In this document: in pieces, positions 36,609 through 45,602 of the stretch | How the letters are laid out: the number at the start of each line of letters is the position of its first letter | Position numbering within the stretch: position 1 is the stretch's first letter | NCBI RefSeq assembly: GCF_028290495.1 | Contig: NZ_JAQGJT010000138.1 | Location: 62,001 to 126,000, forward strand | From: Tardiphaga sp. | GTDB lineage: Bacteria; Pseudomonadota; Alphaproteobacteria; Rhizobiales; Xanthobacteraceae | Direction of reading: 5' to 3' | Length of the DNA: 64,000 nucleotides | The notes under the pieces: generated by a model | What the model was told of the DNA's origin: nothing | What the model saw: the letters and a program-made list of their open reading frames with translations, nothing else | Databases searched by the model: none | Program-made: the position numbers and the translations under genes

Positions 36609-39518
36609 CTACTGGCAGGCTTCGCATTCGGGGTTGTCGATAGAACAGGCCTGCACGCCGGTGAAATCCGGCGCCACGACGGCGGCGGGGACCACGATCG
36701 GCGCATGCGTAATGACCGGCGTCGAAGCAACAGCGTTGAGCTTGCCGTCGGTGCCCTTGATCGTGGACTTCTCGACATGCGTCGCCGAGCGCGAGCGCAG
36801 GTAATATGTCGTCTTCAGACCGCTCGACCACGCCAGCCGGTAGAGCTGGTCGAGCTTCTTGCCGGAGGGATTGGCGATGTAGAGGTTGAGCGACTGCGAC
36901 TGGTCGATCCACTTCTGTCGCCGCGCGGCGGATTTGATCAGCCAGGCGCTGTCGATCTCGAAGGCGGTCGCATACAGCGCCTTGAGGTCGTCCGGCACGC
37001 GATCAATGGCGCCGAGGCTGCCATCGAAATATTTCAGGTCGGAGACCATCACCTCATCCCACAACCCGCGGCTCTTCAGGTCGCGAACGAGGAAGTCGTT
37101 CACCACCGTGAAATCGCCGGACATGTTGGATTTGACATAGAGGTTCTGGTAGGCGGGCTCGATCGACTGGGCGACGCCGCAGATGTTGGAAATCGTCGCG
37201 GTCGGCGCGATCGCCATCACGTTGGAGTTGCGCATGCCGCTCGATTTGACGCGGTCGCGCAATGCGGCCCAGTCGCGGGTGGCCGAGCGATCCATGTTCG
37301 GTCCGCCGCGGGCGGCTTCCAGCAGATCGATGGAATCGATCGGCAGGATGCCGCGGCTCCACAACGATCCGTCGAACGACGGGTAACGGCCGCGCTCCGC
37401 CGCCAGATCGGCGGAGGCCGCGATGGCATGGAACGAGATTGCTTCCATGCTGACATCGGCAAACGTCACCGCCTCTTCCGATGCGATCGGGATGCGCAAC
37501 GCATGCAGCGCGTCCTGAAAGCCCATCAGGCCGAGGCCGACGGGACGATGCTTGAGGTTCGAGCGGCGCGCCTCCGGGATGGTGTAGAAATTGATGTCGA
37601 TGACATTGTCGAGCATCCGCATCGCGGTGTTGATCGTGCGCTGCAGCCGGGCGTCGTCGAGCCTGCCGTCGACGATGTGGTTGAGCAGATTGACCGAGCC
37701 GAGATTGCAGACCGCGACCTCGTCATCGGAGGTGTTCAGCGTGATCTCGGTGCACAGGTTCGACGAGTGAATCACGCCGGCATGCTGCTGCGGCGAACGC
37801 AAATTGCAGGCGTCCTTGAAGGTGATCCAGGGATGGCCGGTCTCGAACACCATGGTCAGCATGCGGCGCCACAGGTCGGCGGCCCGGACATGCTTGAACG
37901 AACGTATTTCGCCGCGCGCGGCCTTGGCCTCGTAAAACGCGTAGCGCTCGGCGAACGGTATGCCATAGAGGTCGTGCAGGTCCGGCGTTTCGTTCGGGGA
38001 AAACAGCGTCCAGTCGCCGTCGGCCTCGACGCGCTGCATGAACAGGTCGGGCACCCAGTTGGCGGTGTTCATGTCATGCGTGCGGCGGCGGTCGTCGCCG
38101 GTGTTCTTTCTGAGGTCGAGGAATTCCTCGATGTCGAGATGCCAGGTTTCCAGATAGGCGCACACCGCGCCCTTGCGCTTGCCGCCCTGGTTGACCGCAA
38201 TCGCCGTGTCGTTGGCGACCTTGAGGAACGGCACCACGCCCTGGCTCTCGCCATTGGTGCCCTTGATGCGCGCGCCCATGCCGCGGACGCGGGTCCAGTC
38301 ATTGCCGAGACCGCCGGAATATTTGGCGAGCAGCGCATTGTCCTTCACCGACTTGAAGATGCCGTCGAGGTCGTCGGCCACCGTCGTCAGGAAGCACGAC
38401 GACAGCTGCGGCCGCTGCGTGCCGGCGTTGAACAACGTCGGGGTCGAGGCCATGAAGTCGAACGACGACAGCAGGCGGTAGAATTCGATCGCCTTGGCTT
38501 CGCGGTCGATTTCGCGGAGCGCCAGCCCCATCGCAACGCGCATGAAGAACGCCTGCGGCAGCTCGATGCGGTTGTTATTCTCGTGCAGGAAGTAGCGATC
38601 GTACAGCGTCTGCAAACCCAGGAACTGAAACTGCAGATCGCGCTCCGGCAGCAAGGCGGCGGAGATGCGGGCGAGATCGAAACGGGCCAGTTCGGGATCA
38701 AGCAGGTCTGCGTCGATACCCTTGCGGATATAGGCCGGGAAATATTCGGCATAGCGGGCGGTCATGTCCGCCTGGGTCGCGGTGGTGGCCGCGCCGTGAA
38801 CGAAGGACAGCACCTCGCTGCGCAATTTGTCGAGCAGCAACCGCGCGCTGACGAAAGTGTAGTTCGGCTCCTGCTCGACCAGCGTGCGCGCCGCCATGAT
38901 GCCGGCCAGCGCCAGTTCGTCGAGGGTGATGCCGTCATAGAGATTGCGGCGGGTCTCCTCCAGCACGGGTTCGGCGGTGACGCCGTCGAGGCCGGCGCAG
39001 GCCTCGTGCACGATGACCGAGAGCCGCCCGGCATCGAGCGGGACGCGGCTGCCGTCGGCACGGGTGACATGCAGCACAGGTATTGCGGACAAGGCGACGG
39101 GCTTCGCCGCCAGCGCCTCGGCGCGACTGCGGGCGCGCTCCTCACGGTACAGCACATAGGCGCGGGCGACCTTGTGGTGCTCGCTGCGCATCAAGGCCAG
39201 TTCGACTTGGTCCTGCACATCCTCGATGTGGAAGGTGCGGCCCTCACCGAGTCGGCGGGTGAGTGCGGAGACGACCTCGTTCGTCAGACCTTCGACCGCC
39301 TCGTGGACCCGGCGGGATGCGGCGGCGGTGTGGCCCTCGACCGCGAGAAAGGCCTTGGTCATGGCGACGGTGATCTTGCCGGCGTCGAACGGCGAGACCT
39401 TGCCGTTGCGGCGGATGACCTGCAACGAAGGCTCGTGTGCCGGCGGCTGATCGGCAAGCAGACGGATGATCGGTGCGGAATCGGATTCCGCATGGCTGGG
39501 AAATGGTGACATCGACAT
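36609..39518 (-). CDS. nrdA: Class I ribonucleotide reductase, large subunit, two ATP cones
   Basis: 969 residues from ATG 39518 (MSMSPFPSHAESD; ATG 39512 is equally possible). Two ATP-cone domains in tandem open the protein (LQVIRRNGKVSPFDAGKI and LHVTRADGSRVPLDAGRL), giving double allosteric control. Catalytic segments SSNLCTEITLN and the C-terminal redox pair in NPECEACQ are present. With the Phe-type NrdB it forms an oxygen-dependent enzyme making deoxyribonucleotides. A cobalamin riboswitch lies 120 bases upstream. Confidence 0.95.
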   Translation of the reverse strand: MSMSPFPSHAESDSAPIIRLLADQPPAHEPSLQVIRRNGKVSPFDAGKITVAMTKAFLAVEGHTAAASRRVHEAVEGLTNEVVSALTRRLGEGRTFHIEDVQDQVELALMRSEHHKVARAYVLYREERARSRAEALAAKPVALSAIPVLHVTRADGSRVPLDAGRLSVIVHEACAGLDGVTAEPVLEETRRNLYDGITLDELALAGIMAARTLVEQEPNYTFVSARLLLDKLRSEVLSFVHGAATTATQADMTARYAEYFPAYIRKGIDADLLDPELARFDLARISAALLPERDLQFQFLGLQTLYDRYFLHENNNRIELPQAFFMRVAMGLALREIDREAKAIEFYRLLSSFDFMASTPTLFNAGTQRPQLSSCFLTTVADDLDGIFKSVKDNALLAKYSGGLGNDWTRVRGMGARIKGTNGESQGVVPFLKVANDTAIAVNQGGKRKGAVCAYLETWHLDIEEFLDLRKNTGDDRRRTHDMNTANWVPDLFMQRVEADGDWTLFSPNETPDLHDLYGIPFAERYAFYEAKAARGEIRSFKHVRAADLWRRMLTMVFETGHPWITFKDACNLRSPQQHAGVIHSSNLCTEITLNTSDDEVAVCNLGSVNLLNHIVDGRLDDARLQRTINTAMRMLDNVIDINFYTIPEARRSNLKHRPVGLGLMGFQDALHALRIPIASEEAVTFADVSMEAISFHAIAASADLAAERGRYPSFDGSLWSRGILPIDSIDLLEAARGGPNMDRSATRDWAALRDRVKSSGMRNSNVMAIAPTATISNICGVAQSIEPAYQNLYVKSNMSGDFTVVNDFLVRDLKSRGLWDEVMVSDLKYFDGSLGAIDRVPDDLKALYATAFEIDSAWLIKSAARRQKWIDQSQSLNLYIANPSGKKLDQLYRLAWSSGLKTTYYLRSRSATHVEKSTIKGTDGKLNAVASTPVITHAPIVVPAAVVAPDFTGVQACSIDNPECEACQ

Positions 39519-39639
39519 AGACCCCGTGTGATGCGCGTGTGCGTTTGACGGGGATCGAAGGACGCCGGTCGGAATGTCGGTGCAAAACGCCGGCAAACCT
39601 GCAAGCGACCGCTGGGACACCCCGCCCATGGACGTTCTG

Positions 39640-39840
39640 GTGTCGCGGCAGGTCTCCTGGCTCACAGGTCGTCGTCGCGCCCGGTCTTCCCAGCGCCCAA
39701 GCGCCAGTGACTTCAATCGGATGCGACTCACTGCTTACAGTTGCGGGGGCAGCGCCGGAATCGCTGCACACGTTGCAGCACACCGGCTTCCCTCTTAGCC
39801 ACCATGCCTTGCGACATGGCGGACCGTGACCCCTACATGT
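39640..39840 (-). promoter_or_regulatory. Cobalamin riboswitch upstream of nrdAB
   Basis: On the minus strand the conserved elements occur in order: GCTAAGAGGGAAGCCGGTG, then the core GCTGCCCCCGCAACTGTA, then GTCACTGG, GGGAAGACC and finally GAGCCAGGAGACCTGCC. This is the standard adenosylcobalamin aptamer. It lies in the nrdA leader, so vitamin B12 should repress this B12-independent reductase, implying a B12-dependent class II reductase elsewhere in the genome. Confidence 0.93.
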
Positions 39841-39987
39841 GGTGTGATCCGGGGTGGGGTGTCAACCGCCGTTTTTCGCTCTCCGCATTTAAACTCACCG
39901 GAGACCTGAGGGGAGCGTTCGCGCCAGCACGTCACCGGCGGAGAATGGCAGCAGAGTCGGTCGTTCCGGGGGCGAACATCGCCAGAT
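39841..39987. other. Promoter-bearing gap upstream of riboswitch
   Basis: About 150 bases between the riboswitch and the lipoprotein gene; with the riboswitch and nrdA leader this makes a 470-base stretch without protein-coding genes. No further motif recognised. Confidence 0.3.
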
Positions 39988-40464
39988 CTAGCCCACCGCT
40001 CCCCAGGCGCCGTCGACGCTGCGGCAGGCCGTGCCGCGGGCGGACTGGATGTCACCCTTGACGGTGATGGTGTGGGAGAAGCCGCGGCATTGCGCGCCCT
40101 TCTGCTCGTAGGCAGGACCGGCGACGATGTTGCCATAGCGCCCCGACGCCGGATTGCGCCACGGCACTGGCGCGCCCGGTGCGCCGCGGTCGAGCGCCAG
40201 AATCTGCGCCTCATAGGCCAGCCGGCGGTCTTCGTCGTTGAGCGATGCGCCGAGCTTGGCGCCGATCAGCCCGCCGAACGCGGCATTGGTGACGGCGGAG
40301 GCCGCCTCGGCCTCGCTGGCCAGGCCGACGGCCGATTTGGTGCTGCTATAGGCGCGGGTCAGCGTGCCCGCACCGAGGCCGGCACCGCCGTCGGCCCCCG
40401 TGATGTCGCACCCCGCCAGCACCGAAGTGGCGGCGAGCAGCAAAAGGGCATGGGTTTTCAGCAT
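39988..40464 (-). CDS. RT0821/Lpp0805-type surface lipoprotein
   Basis: 158 residues from ATG 40464. A lipoprotein signal ends at VLAGC (Cys about 19). A glycine-zipper-like stretch (AFGGLIGAKLGASLNDEDRR) and the terminal RT0821/Lpp0805 domain (LDRGAPGAPVPWRN, SGRYGNIVAGPAYEQKGAQCRGFSHTI) place it in the rickettsial 17-kDa-antigen-like outer-membrane lipoprotein family. Structural role in the envelope is presumed. Confidence 0.82.
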   Translation of the reverse strand: MLKTHALLLLAATSVLAGCDITGADGGAGLGAGTLTRAYSSTKSAVGLASEAEAASAVTNAAFGGLIGAKLGASLNDEDRRLAYEAQILALDRGAPGAPVPWRNPASGRYGNIVAGPAYEQKGAQCRGFSHTITVKGDIQSARGTACRSVDGAWGAVG

Positions 40465-40788
40465 GGACGACGAACCTCGAACGCGATGACGGCAGAAAAG
40501 ATCAAAGACGTTACGAACGGGATAATTCGGGCGGGAAAGCGGCGGCAGCGCGGCCAAGGGCTGCGGCGTAACACCCGCGCAATCCATGCGCGAACAGGCC
40601 GCAGCGCCGGTGACCTCCTGCGTCCCCTCTTCCGCCGCGGCGCTTCGCGGTGGCGCGCATGCCAGCTGCAGCAGCCACAAGCGAACTCGCTCCGCATAAT
40701 GCCATGTCCTCAATCACAACCGGCCGGTGATGGCTAAATATTCCCGACGGTGCTCAAGTCCGGCAATCACCGAACAGCAGGGGAAAAC

Positions 40789-41760
40789 ATGCACTCTCGA
40801 CGAATCTTCCTTGGTCTCGCAGCCGCCGCCGCCACCGGCCTCGGTTCTTCGGCGTGGGCCCAGGCCTGGCCCCAGAAGCAGGTCACGGTCATCGTCCCCT
40901 TCGCGGCCGGCGGCAACACCGACGGCATCGCGCGGATGGCGGCGCAGCGGCTGGGCGATGCCTTGGGCAAGACCTTCGTGGTCGAGAACCGTCCGGGCGC
41001 CGGCGGGGCTATCGCGGCGGAACTAGTGAAGCGCTCCGCCCCGGATGGCTACACGCTGTTCGTCGCGGCTCTCCCGGTGATGGCGATCGTGCCGGCCATG
41101 TCGAAGGTGCGCTACGACCCGCTGAAGGATTTCGCGCCGATCAGCAATATCGGCACCAACCCGTTCGCGCTGGTGGTGAACAAGGATCTCCCGGTCAAGA
41201 CGCTCAAGGAATTCGTCGAATACGTCCGCGCCAGCAAGGCGTCGCTGGCTTATGGCTCGGCCGGCGTCGGCAGCCTGAACCACCTCTCGATGGCGCTGTT
41301 CCTCAAGCGCGCCGGCATCGAGATGACGCATGTGCCCTACAAGGGCAACGCGCCGGCACTGTCCGACGTGGTGGCCGGCCACATTCCGGCGATGTTCTCC
41401 AATCTCTCCGATGCGCTGTCGCAGGCCGCCGGCGGCAATGTGCGGATGATCGCGATCAGCTCCGCGAAGCGTTCGGCGCTGGCGGCCGATGTACCGACCG
41501 TGGCCGAATCCGGCTTTGCCGATTTCAACGTGCTGACCTGGAACGGATTGATGGCGCCGGCCGGCACGCCGCCTGACATCATCGAGCGCATGGCGAAGGA
41601 GCTGGCCGCCGCCGTGAAGGATCCGAAATTCGCCGCGCAACTGGTCGATTACGGCGTCGATCCGCTCGGCGATACGCCGGCGGAATACGCCGCGATGCTG
41701 GCGAAGGACATCCCGCTATGGGCCGAAGCCGTCGAAATCGCCGGCGTGAAACAGCAGTAA
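40789..41760 (+). CDS. Bug-family (TctC) extracytoplasmic substrate-binding protein
   Basis: 323 residues from ATG 40789, with AGGGGA just upstream. A Tat-like signal (MHSRRIFLGLAAAAATG) ends at SAWAQ (about 24). PQKQVTVIVPFAAGGNTDGIAR and VENRPGAGGAIAAELV are the family signatures. It heads a set with a flavin monooxygenase and an NMT1-like protein, and so probably binds a substrate of that pathway. No TctAB membrane genes adjoin. Confidence 0.92.
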   Translation: MHSRRIFLGLAAAAATGLGSSAWAQAWPQKQVTVIVPFAAGGNTDGIARMAAQRLGDALGKTFVVENRPGAGGAIAAELVKRSAPDGYTLFVAALPVMAIVPAMSKVRYDPLKDFAPISNIGTNPFALVVNKDLPVKTLKEFVEYVRASKASLAYGSAGVGSLNHLSMALFLKRAGIEMTHVPYKGNAPALSDVVAGHIPAMFSNLSDALSQAAGGNVRMIAISSAKRSALAADVPTVAESGFADFNVLTWNGLMAPAGTPPDIIERMAKELAAAVKDPKFAAQLVDYGVDPLGDTPAEYAAMLAKDIPLWAEAVEIAGVKQQ

Positions 41761-41777
41761 CAATCAAAAAGAAGAAG

Positions 41778-43019
41778 ATGACGATGAACGATCAACCTGT
41801 CCTGATCGCCGGCGGCGGTCCTGTCGGCCTTCTGCTGGCGCTGGCGCTGGCCCGACGCGGCGTCGCGGTGCGGCTGTTCGAGGCGGCGGAAACCATCAAC
41901 GACGCGCCGCGCGCCTCGACCTTGCATCCGGCCACGCTGGAAATGCTCGCCACGCTCGGCCTGCTGGAAGACGTGATCGCGCAGGGCCTCGTCGCGCGCA
42001 CCTTCCAGTTCTGGGACCGGCCGACGCGCCGCGTCATTGCCGAATTCGACCACGCAATCCTCGCTGAAGTGACCGACGTCCCCTTCGTCGTGCAGTGCGA
42101 GCAGCACAAGCTGGCCCGGCTCTGTCTGGAGCGCCTGAAGGCATTCCCGCAGGTGGAAGTAACCTTCGCGGCCTCGGTGGAAGCCATCGCCGCCTTCGAG
42201 GACCGCGTCGAGATCGAGGTGCAGACCAGCACCGGCCGGGAGAAGGTGACCGGCTGCTATCTGGTCGGCGCCGATGGCGGCCGCTCGACCGTGCGCAAGT
42301 CGCTCGGCATTGCGTTTGAGGGTTACACGTTTCCAGAGCGTTTTCTGGTCCTCACGACGCCGTTCGATTTTGCCGGACAGCACGGCGTCGCATTCCGCGC
42401 CTACTTCTCCGATCCCGACGAATGGGCCAATCTGTTCAAGGTGGCCGGCGATGACGGACGCGGCCGCTGGCGCGCGGTGTTTCCGGCGCTGCCCGGGCAG
42501 ACCGATGAGGAGGTGCTCGACGAAGCCGCCACCGAGGCGCGGCTGCAGAAGTTCTTTCCAAAATCGGGCAAGTACGAAATTTTCCACCGCAATATCTACA
42601 AGGTGCACCAGCGCGTCGCGGCGAGTTTCCGCGAGGGCCGCGTGTTCCTTGCCGGCGACTCCGCCCACGTCAACAATCCGATCGGCGGCCTCGGCCTGAA
42701 CTGCGGCGTGCACGATGCGATGCAACTGGCCGGGCAGCTCGCCGCGGTGTTGCTGGAAGGACGCCCGGAAAGCGAACTGTCGGAATACGACAGCATCCGC
42801 CGGCCGATGAACATCGAATACGTGCAGCAGCAGACCATCGCCAACAAGAAGCGGCTGGAAGAAAAAGACCCGGCCGCGCGCGAAGCCAATTTCGACCATT
42901 TGCGGCGCACCGCCGCCGATCCCGCCGCGCACCGCGGCTTCCTGATGCGCACCTCGCTTCTGGAAAGCGTGCGCAAGAACGCCGCGCGCCTGAACGCATC
43001 TGACAAGGCCATCTCATGA
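41778..43019 (+). CDS. FAD-dependent aromatic monooxygenase (PHBH/UbiH type)
   Basis: 413 residues from ATG 41778. VLIAGGGPVGLLLALALARRGVAVRLFE is the FAD-binding Rossmann motif; RASTLHPATLEML and the second FAD motif FLAGDSAHVNNPIGGLGLNCGVHDA are typical of single-component aromatic hydroxylases. It is shorter than the monooxygenase at 10.9 kb and lacks its C-terminal domain. It starts 17 bases after the Bug gene and its TGA overlaps the ATG of the next gene (ATGA). Confidence 0.92.
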   Translation: MTMNDQPVLIAGGGPVGLLLALALARRGVAVRLFEAAETINDAPRASTLHPATLEMLATLGLLEDVIAQGLVARTFQFWDRPTRRVIAEFDHAILAEVTDVPFVVQCEQHKLARLCLERLKAFPQVEVTFAASVEAIAAFEDRVEIEVQTSTGREKVTGCYLVGADGGRSTVRKSLGIAFEGYTFPERFLVLTTPFDFAGQHGVAFRAYFSDPDEWANLFKVAGDDGRGRWRAVFPALPGQTDEEVLDEAATEARLQKFFPKSGKYEIFHRNIYKVHQRVAASFREGRVFLAGDSAHVNNPIGGLGLNCGVHDAMQLAGQLAAVLLEGRPESELSEYDSIRRPMNIEYVQQQTIANKKRLEEKDPAAREANFDHLRRTAADPAAHRGFLMRTSLLESVRKNAARLNASDKAIS

Positions 43020-43927
43020 AAATCGCCGTACCCGACTTGATCTCGAATTCGTATTTTCCGGCTGTCGCGGCGGTCGAACTCGGCAAGTTCGCCGAACAGG
43101 GCATCAATGCCTCGATCGAACTCGTGTTTCCCGTCAACAAGGCCTATGCGGCGTTGCGCGACGGCGAAGTCGATTGCGTCGCCGGTTCGGCGCATTCGGC
43201 GCTGGCGGCGTTTCCGGAGTGGAGCGGTGCCAAGCTGCTCTGCGCGCAGGCCCAGGGCATGTACTGGTTTCTGGTGATGCGCTCGGACCTCGCCTGCGAG
43301 CGCGGCGATGTCAGCATCGTCAAGGGCCGAAAGATCGGCGCGGCGCCGTGGGTCGAGATGGGCCTGCGCCGGCTGCTGGTCGCGGCGGGCATCGATGCCG
43401 AGCGTGACAACGTCACCATCGCGCCGGTGCCGAACACCGACGGCAGCAGCGTCAATTTCGGCCTGATGGCTGCCAAGGCGCTGGCCGAGCGCAGCATCGA
43501 CGGCTTCTGGGCCAATGGCATGGGCACCGAAGTGGCGGTGCGCAGCGGCGCCGGCCGTGTCGTGCTCGACGTCCGCCGCGGCGACGGCCCGGCGGAATGC
43601 TTCAACTACACAATGGCGTCGCTGGCCGTGACCGATCACTTCCTGGCGGAGCAGCCCGACAAGGCTGCTGCGATGGTGCGGGCGATGGACGCCACCCATA
43701 CGGCGCTGAAGCAGGATCCGTCGCTTGCCGCGCAGGTCGGCCGCAAGGTCTTCCCGGAATACGAAGCCTCGCTGATCGCCGGCCTGATCGAACGCGACCT
43801 GCCGTATTATTCCAGCGCCATCTCGCCGGAATTCGTAACCGGCATGAACGCCTTCGCGCGCGACGTCGGCATCCTCAAGGGCGATCCGGCCTATGGCGAC
43901 GTCGTCGCCCGGATCCCGCAGGGCTAG
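43016..43927 (+). CDS. NMT1/THI5-like ligand-binding protein without signal peptide
   Basis: 303 residues: MKIAVPDLISNSYFPAVAAVELGKFAEQGI begins directly with the first strand of a type II periplasmic-binding fold (NMT1/THI5/SsuA-like); G-E-V-D-C-V-A-G-S and KGRKIGAAPWVEMGLRRLL follow. No signal peptide precedes it, and ATGA overlap with the monooxygenase gene fixes the start, so it appears to be cytoplasmic. It may be a ligand-binding or catalytic member of the fold rather than a transporter receptor. Confidence 0.85.
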   Translation: MKIAVPDLISNSYFPAVAAVELGKFAEQGINASIELVFPVNKAYAALRDGEVDCVAGSAHSALAAFPEWSGAKLLCAQAQGMYWFLVMRSDLACERGDVSIVKGRKIGAAPWVEMGLRRLLVAAGIDAERDNVTIAPVPNTDGSSVNFGLMAAKALAERSIDGFWANGMGTEVAVRSGAGRVVLDVRRGDGPAECFNYTMASLAVTDHFLAEQPDKAAAMVRAMDATHTALKQDPSLAAQVGRKVFPEYEASLIAGLIERDLPYYSSAISPEFVTGMNAFARDVGILKGDPAYGDVVARIPQG

Positions 43928-44099
43928 CTGCGGGCGCGGCCACTTTGGCAGGACGCCCGGCGGAAGCTTCTGGTCCAGACCGTGCCCAAGCTCTGAAAGC
44001 CGCGGTGGTGACGCTTGGCCTCGTTGATCATCGATCCGCTCGATGGGGCGTGCTGTGCGCTCGACAGCGCATAGCCCCGCCATTTGCATTCGCTGGAGC

Positions 44100-44122
44100 A
44101 TTACTCTAGATTATTACTCTAG
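44100..44122. promoter_or_regulatory. Direct repeat ATTACTCTAG upstream of TetR gene
   Basis: ATTACTCTAG occurs twice, at 44100-44109 and 44113-44122, about 33 bases before the regulator's start. The 13-base period and position suggest an operator, probably for the TetR protein itself. Confidence 0.5.
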
Positions 44123-44154
44123 TATGCTGTGTTGGATTGGATACGGGAAGCGCA

Positions 44155-44757
44155 ATGTCCGCGAAAATGGCTCTGATGGAAGCCGGACGATCAGTCTTCG
44201 AGACTTCTGGTTTCGACCGTTCGACGGTTTCTGCGATCTGCGCCAGGGCGAAGGCATCCAACGGAAGCTTCTTCCATTTTTTCCGGACCAAGGAGGGACT
44301 CGCGGCCACCCTGTTTTTGGAGTGCCTCACGAGCTACCATGATGCGATGCTGGCGGCCGTCGAGGGCAATCCCCCAGCCGTCGAAGGCACGACCAACTTG
44401 GTCGAAGCCCATCTGAATTGGGTCGTCACCGAGCAACGCCGATCGAAATTTCTCTTCGAACAATCCAGATCGGAATGGCTGGCGTCGTTCCGGAGCGAGC
44501 AACTGGAAGAGAACACCCGATTCGGCTCCGCTATCGATGCCTGGCGCATTCCACTTGTTGCGAAAGGCGCGTTTTTGCCGTTGTCCCGACCGCTGTTCCT
44601 CAGCCTCGTCATCGGTCCCGCGCAGATGTTCTGCCGGGCATGGCTGTCGGGTAGGGAAAAAGTCGATCCACGATCTTTCAAAGATGAGCTTTGCAACGCC
44701 GCAATCCGCGGGGTCGTCGCGCAGAACGTCGGCAAGGCACGCAGGAGAGCAGAATGA
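44155..44757 (+). CDS. TetR-family transcriptional regulator
   Basis: 200 residues from ATG 44155, preceded by GGGAAG at six bases; TTG 44137 is a longer alternative. The helix-turn-helix is FDRSTVSAICARAKASNGSFFHFFRTKEGL. The rest is the helical ligand domain. The alpha/beta hydrolase gene follows almost immediately, suggesting joint control. Repeats upstream at 44100-44122 are the likely operator. Confidence 0.9.
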   Translation: MSAKMALMEAGRSVFETSGFDRSTVSAICARAKASNGSFFHFFRTKEGLAATLFLECLTSYHDAMLAAVEGNPPAVEGTTNLVEAHLNWVVTEQRRSKFLFEQSRSEWLASFRSEQLEENTRFGSAIDAWRIPLVAKGAFLPLSRPLFLSLVIGPAQMFCRAWLSGREKVDPRSFKDELCNAAIRGVVAQNVGKARRRAE

Positions 44758-44803
44758 TCATAGACGCAAGAGGACAGCATTCCACGCTGCGGCATTCACA
44801 GAG

Positions 44804-45574
44804 ATGAAGTTTCACCACCGCGAAGGCCGGCAGCCTACCGTTGTCCTCGTCCACGGAAATTCGAGCAGCAGCGCGGTTTGGCAACCGCTGATCCGCTGTC
44901 TTCCGGACCAGGCCGTTCTTTCGTTTGACCTGCGCGGCCACGGTGAGAGCGGATGGGCCGAACCTCCCGCCTATTCAACCAAGGACTACGCGGATGATAT
45001 CGGCGAGCTGCTTGACCGGGTCGGCATCGACGATTTCATCCTCGTCGGTCACTCCAATGGAGCGCTGTCCTCAGCCTATTTCGCCGCCCGACACCAGCCA
45101 AGCCCGAAGGCGCTTGTGTACATCGACATAGCGCCCAAGGTACCGCAGGCCCAGATCGACTACTTCCACGCGCGAGCAAGCGGCGTGAGCCGCGTCTGGA
45201 CGTCGTTAGACAAGCTCACGAGCACGATGAACGCCGCCGACCCGACCGTGCCTGGCGCACTGTTCATGACCTATCTTGCCGACTTCGCCGAAGCAGTGGA
45301 GGGAGGCATTCGCCAGAAGCTCGATCCGCAAACCTTCGGTGCGTGGAGCCCGGCCGACGTGTGGGCCGATCTCGAATCCCTGGATATCCCGCTATTCCTC
45401 GTCCGCGGAGAAACCAGCAGGGTTCTTTCTCGCGAGAACGCGGAAGAGATGCAATCGCGGATGCCGAAGGCTCATTTCGAAGTCATCGACGGCGCCGGGC
45501 ATTTCCTCATGCTGGCCCAGCCCGAAAGCCTCGCCAACGTCATACGTGCCGCCCTGTCGGCAGTGTCCGAATGA
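44804..45574 (+). CDS. Alpha/beta hydrolase
   Basis: 256 residues from ATG 44804 (MKFHHREGRQPTVVLVHGNSSSS). The nucleophile elbow is LVGHSNGA, the oxyanion loop VLVHGNSSSSAVW, and the C-terminal His is in IDGAGHFLMLAQPE. The coding frame continues upstream (TAFHAAAFTE) while an ATG at 44754, overlapping the TetR stop as ATGA, reads MIIDARG and then goes out of frame; the original start may therefore have been 44754 with a one-base change near 44772. The enzyme probably acts on an ester or ring-cleavage product. Confidence 0.85.
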   Translation: MKFHHREGRQPTVVLVHGNSSSSAVWQPLIRCLPDQAVLSFDLRGHGESGWAEPPAYSTKDYADDIGELLDRVGIDDFILVGHSNGALSSAYFAARHQPSPKALVYIDIAPKVPQAQIDYFHARASGVSRVWTSLDKLTSTMNAADPTVPGALFMTYLADFAEAVEGGIRQKLDPQTFGAWSPADVWADLESLDIPLFLVRGETSRVLSRENAEEMQSRMPKAHFEVIDGAGHFLMLAQPESLANVIRAALSAVSE

Positions 45575-45602
45575 AAACACGAACCGGATCCAATCGGAGA
45601 CC

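Noticed and set aside
36525-39509. 994-residue open frame on the plus strand opposite nrdA
   Set aside because: It mirrors nrdA codon by codon on the other strand, is His/Arg/Val-rich without domains, and arises from high-GC third-position bias.
40465-40713. N-terminal extension of the RT0821-type lipoprotein
   Set aside because: It precedes a perfect lipoprotein signal, so the short start at 40464 is used.
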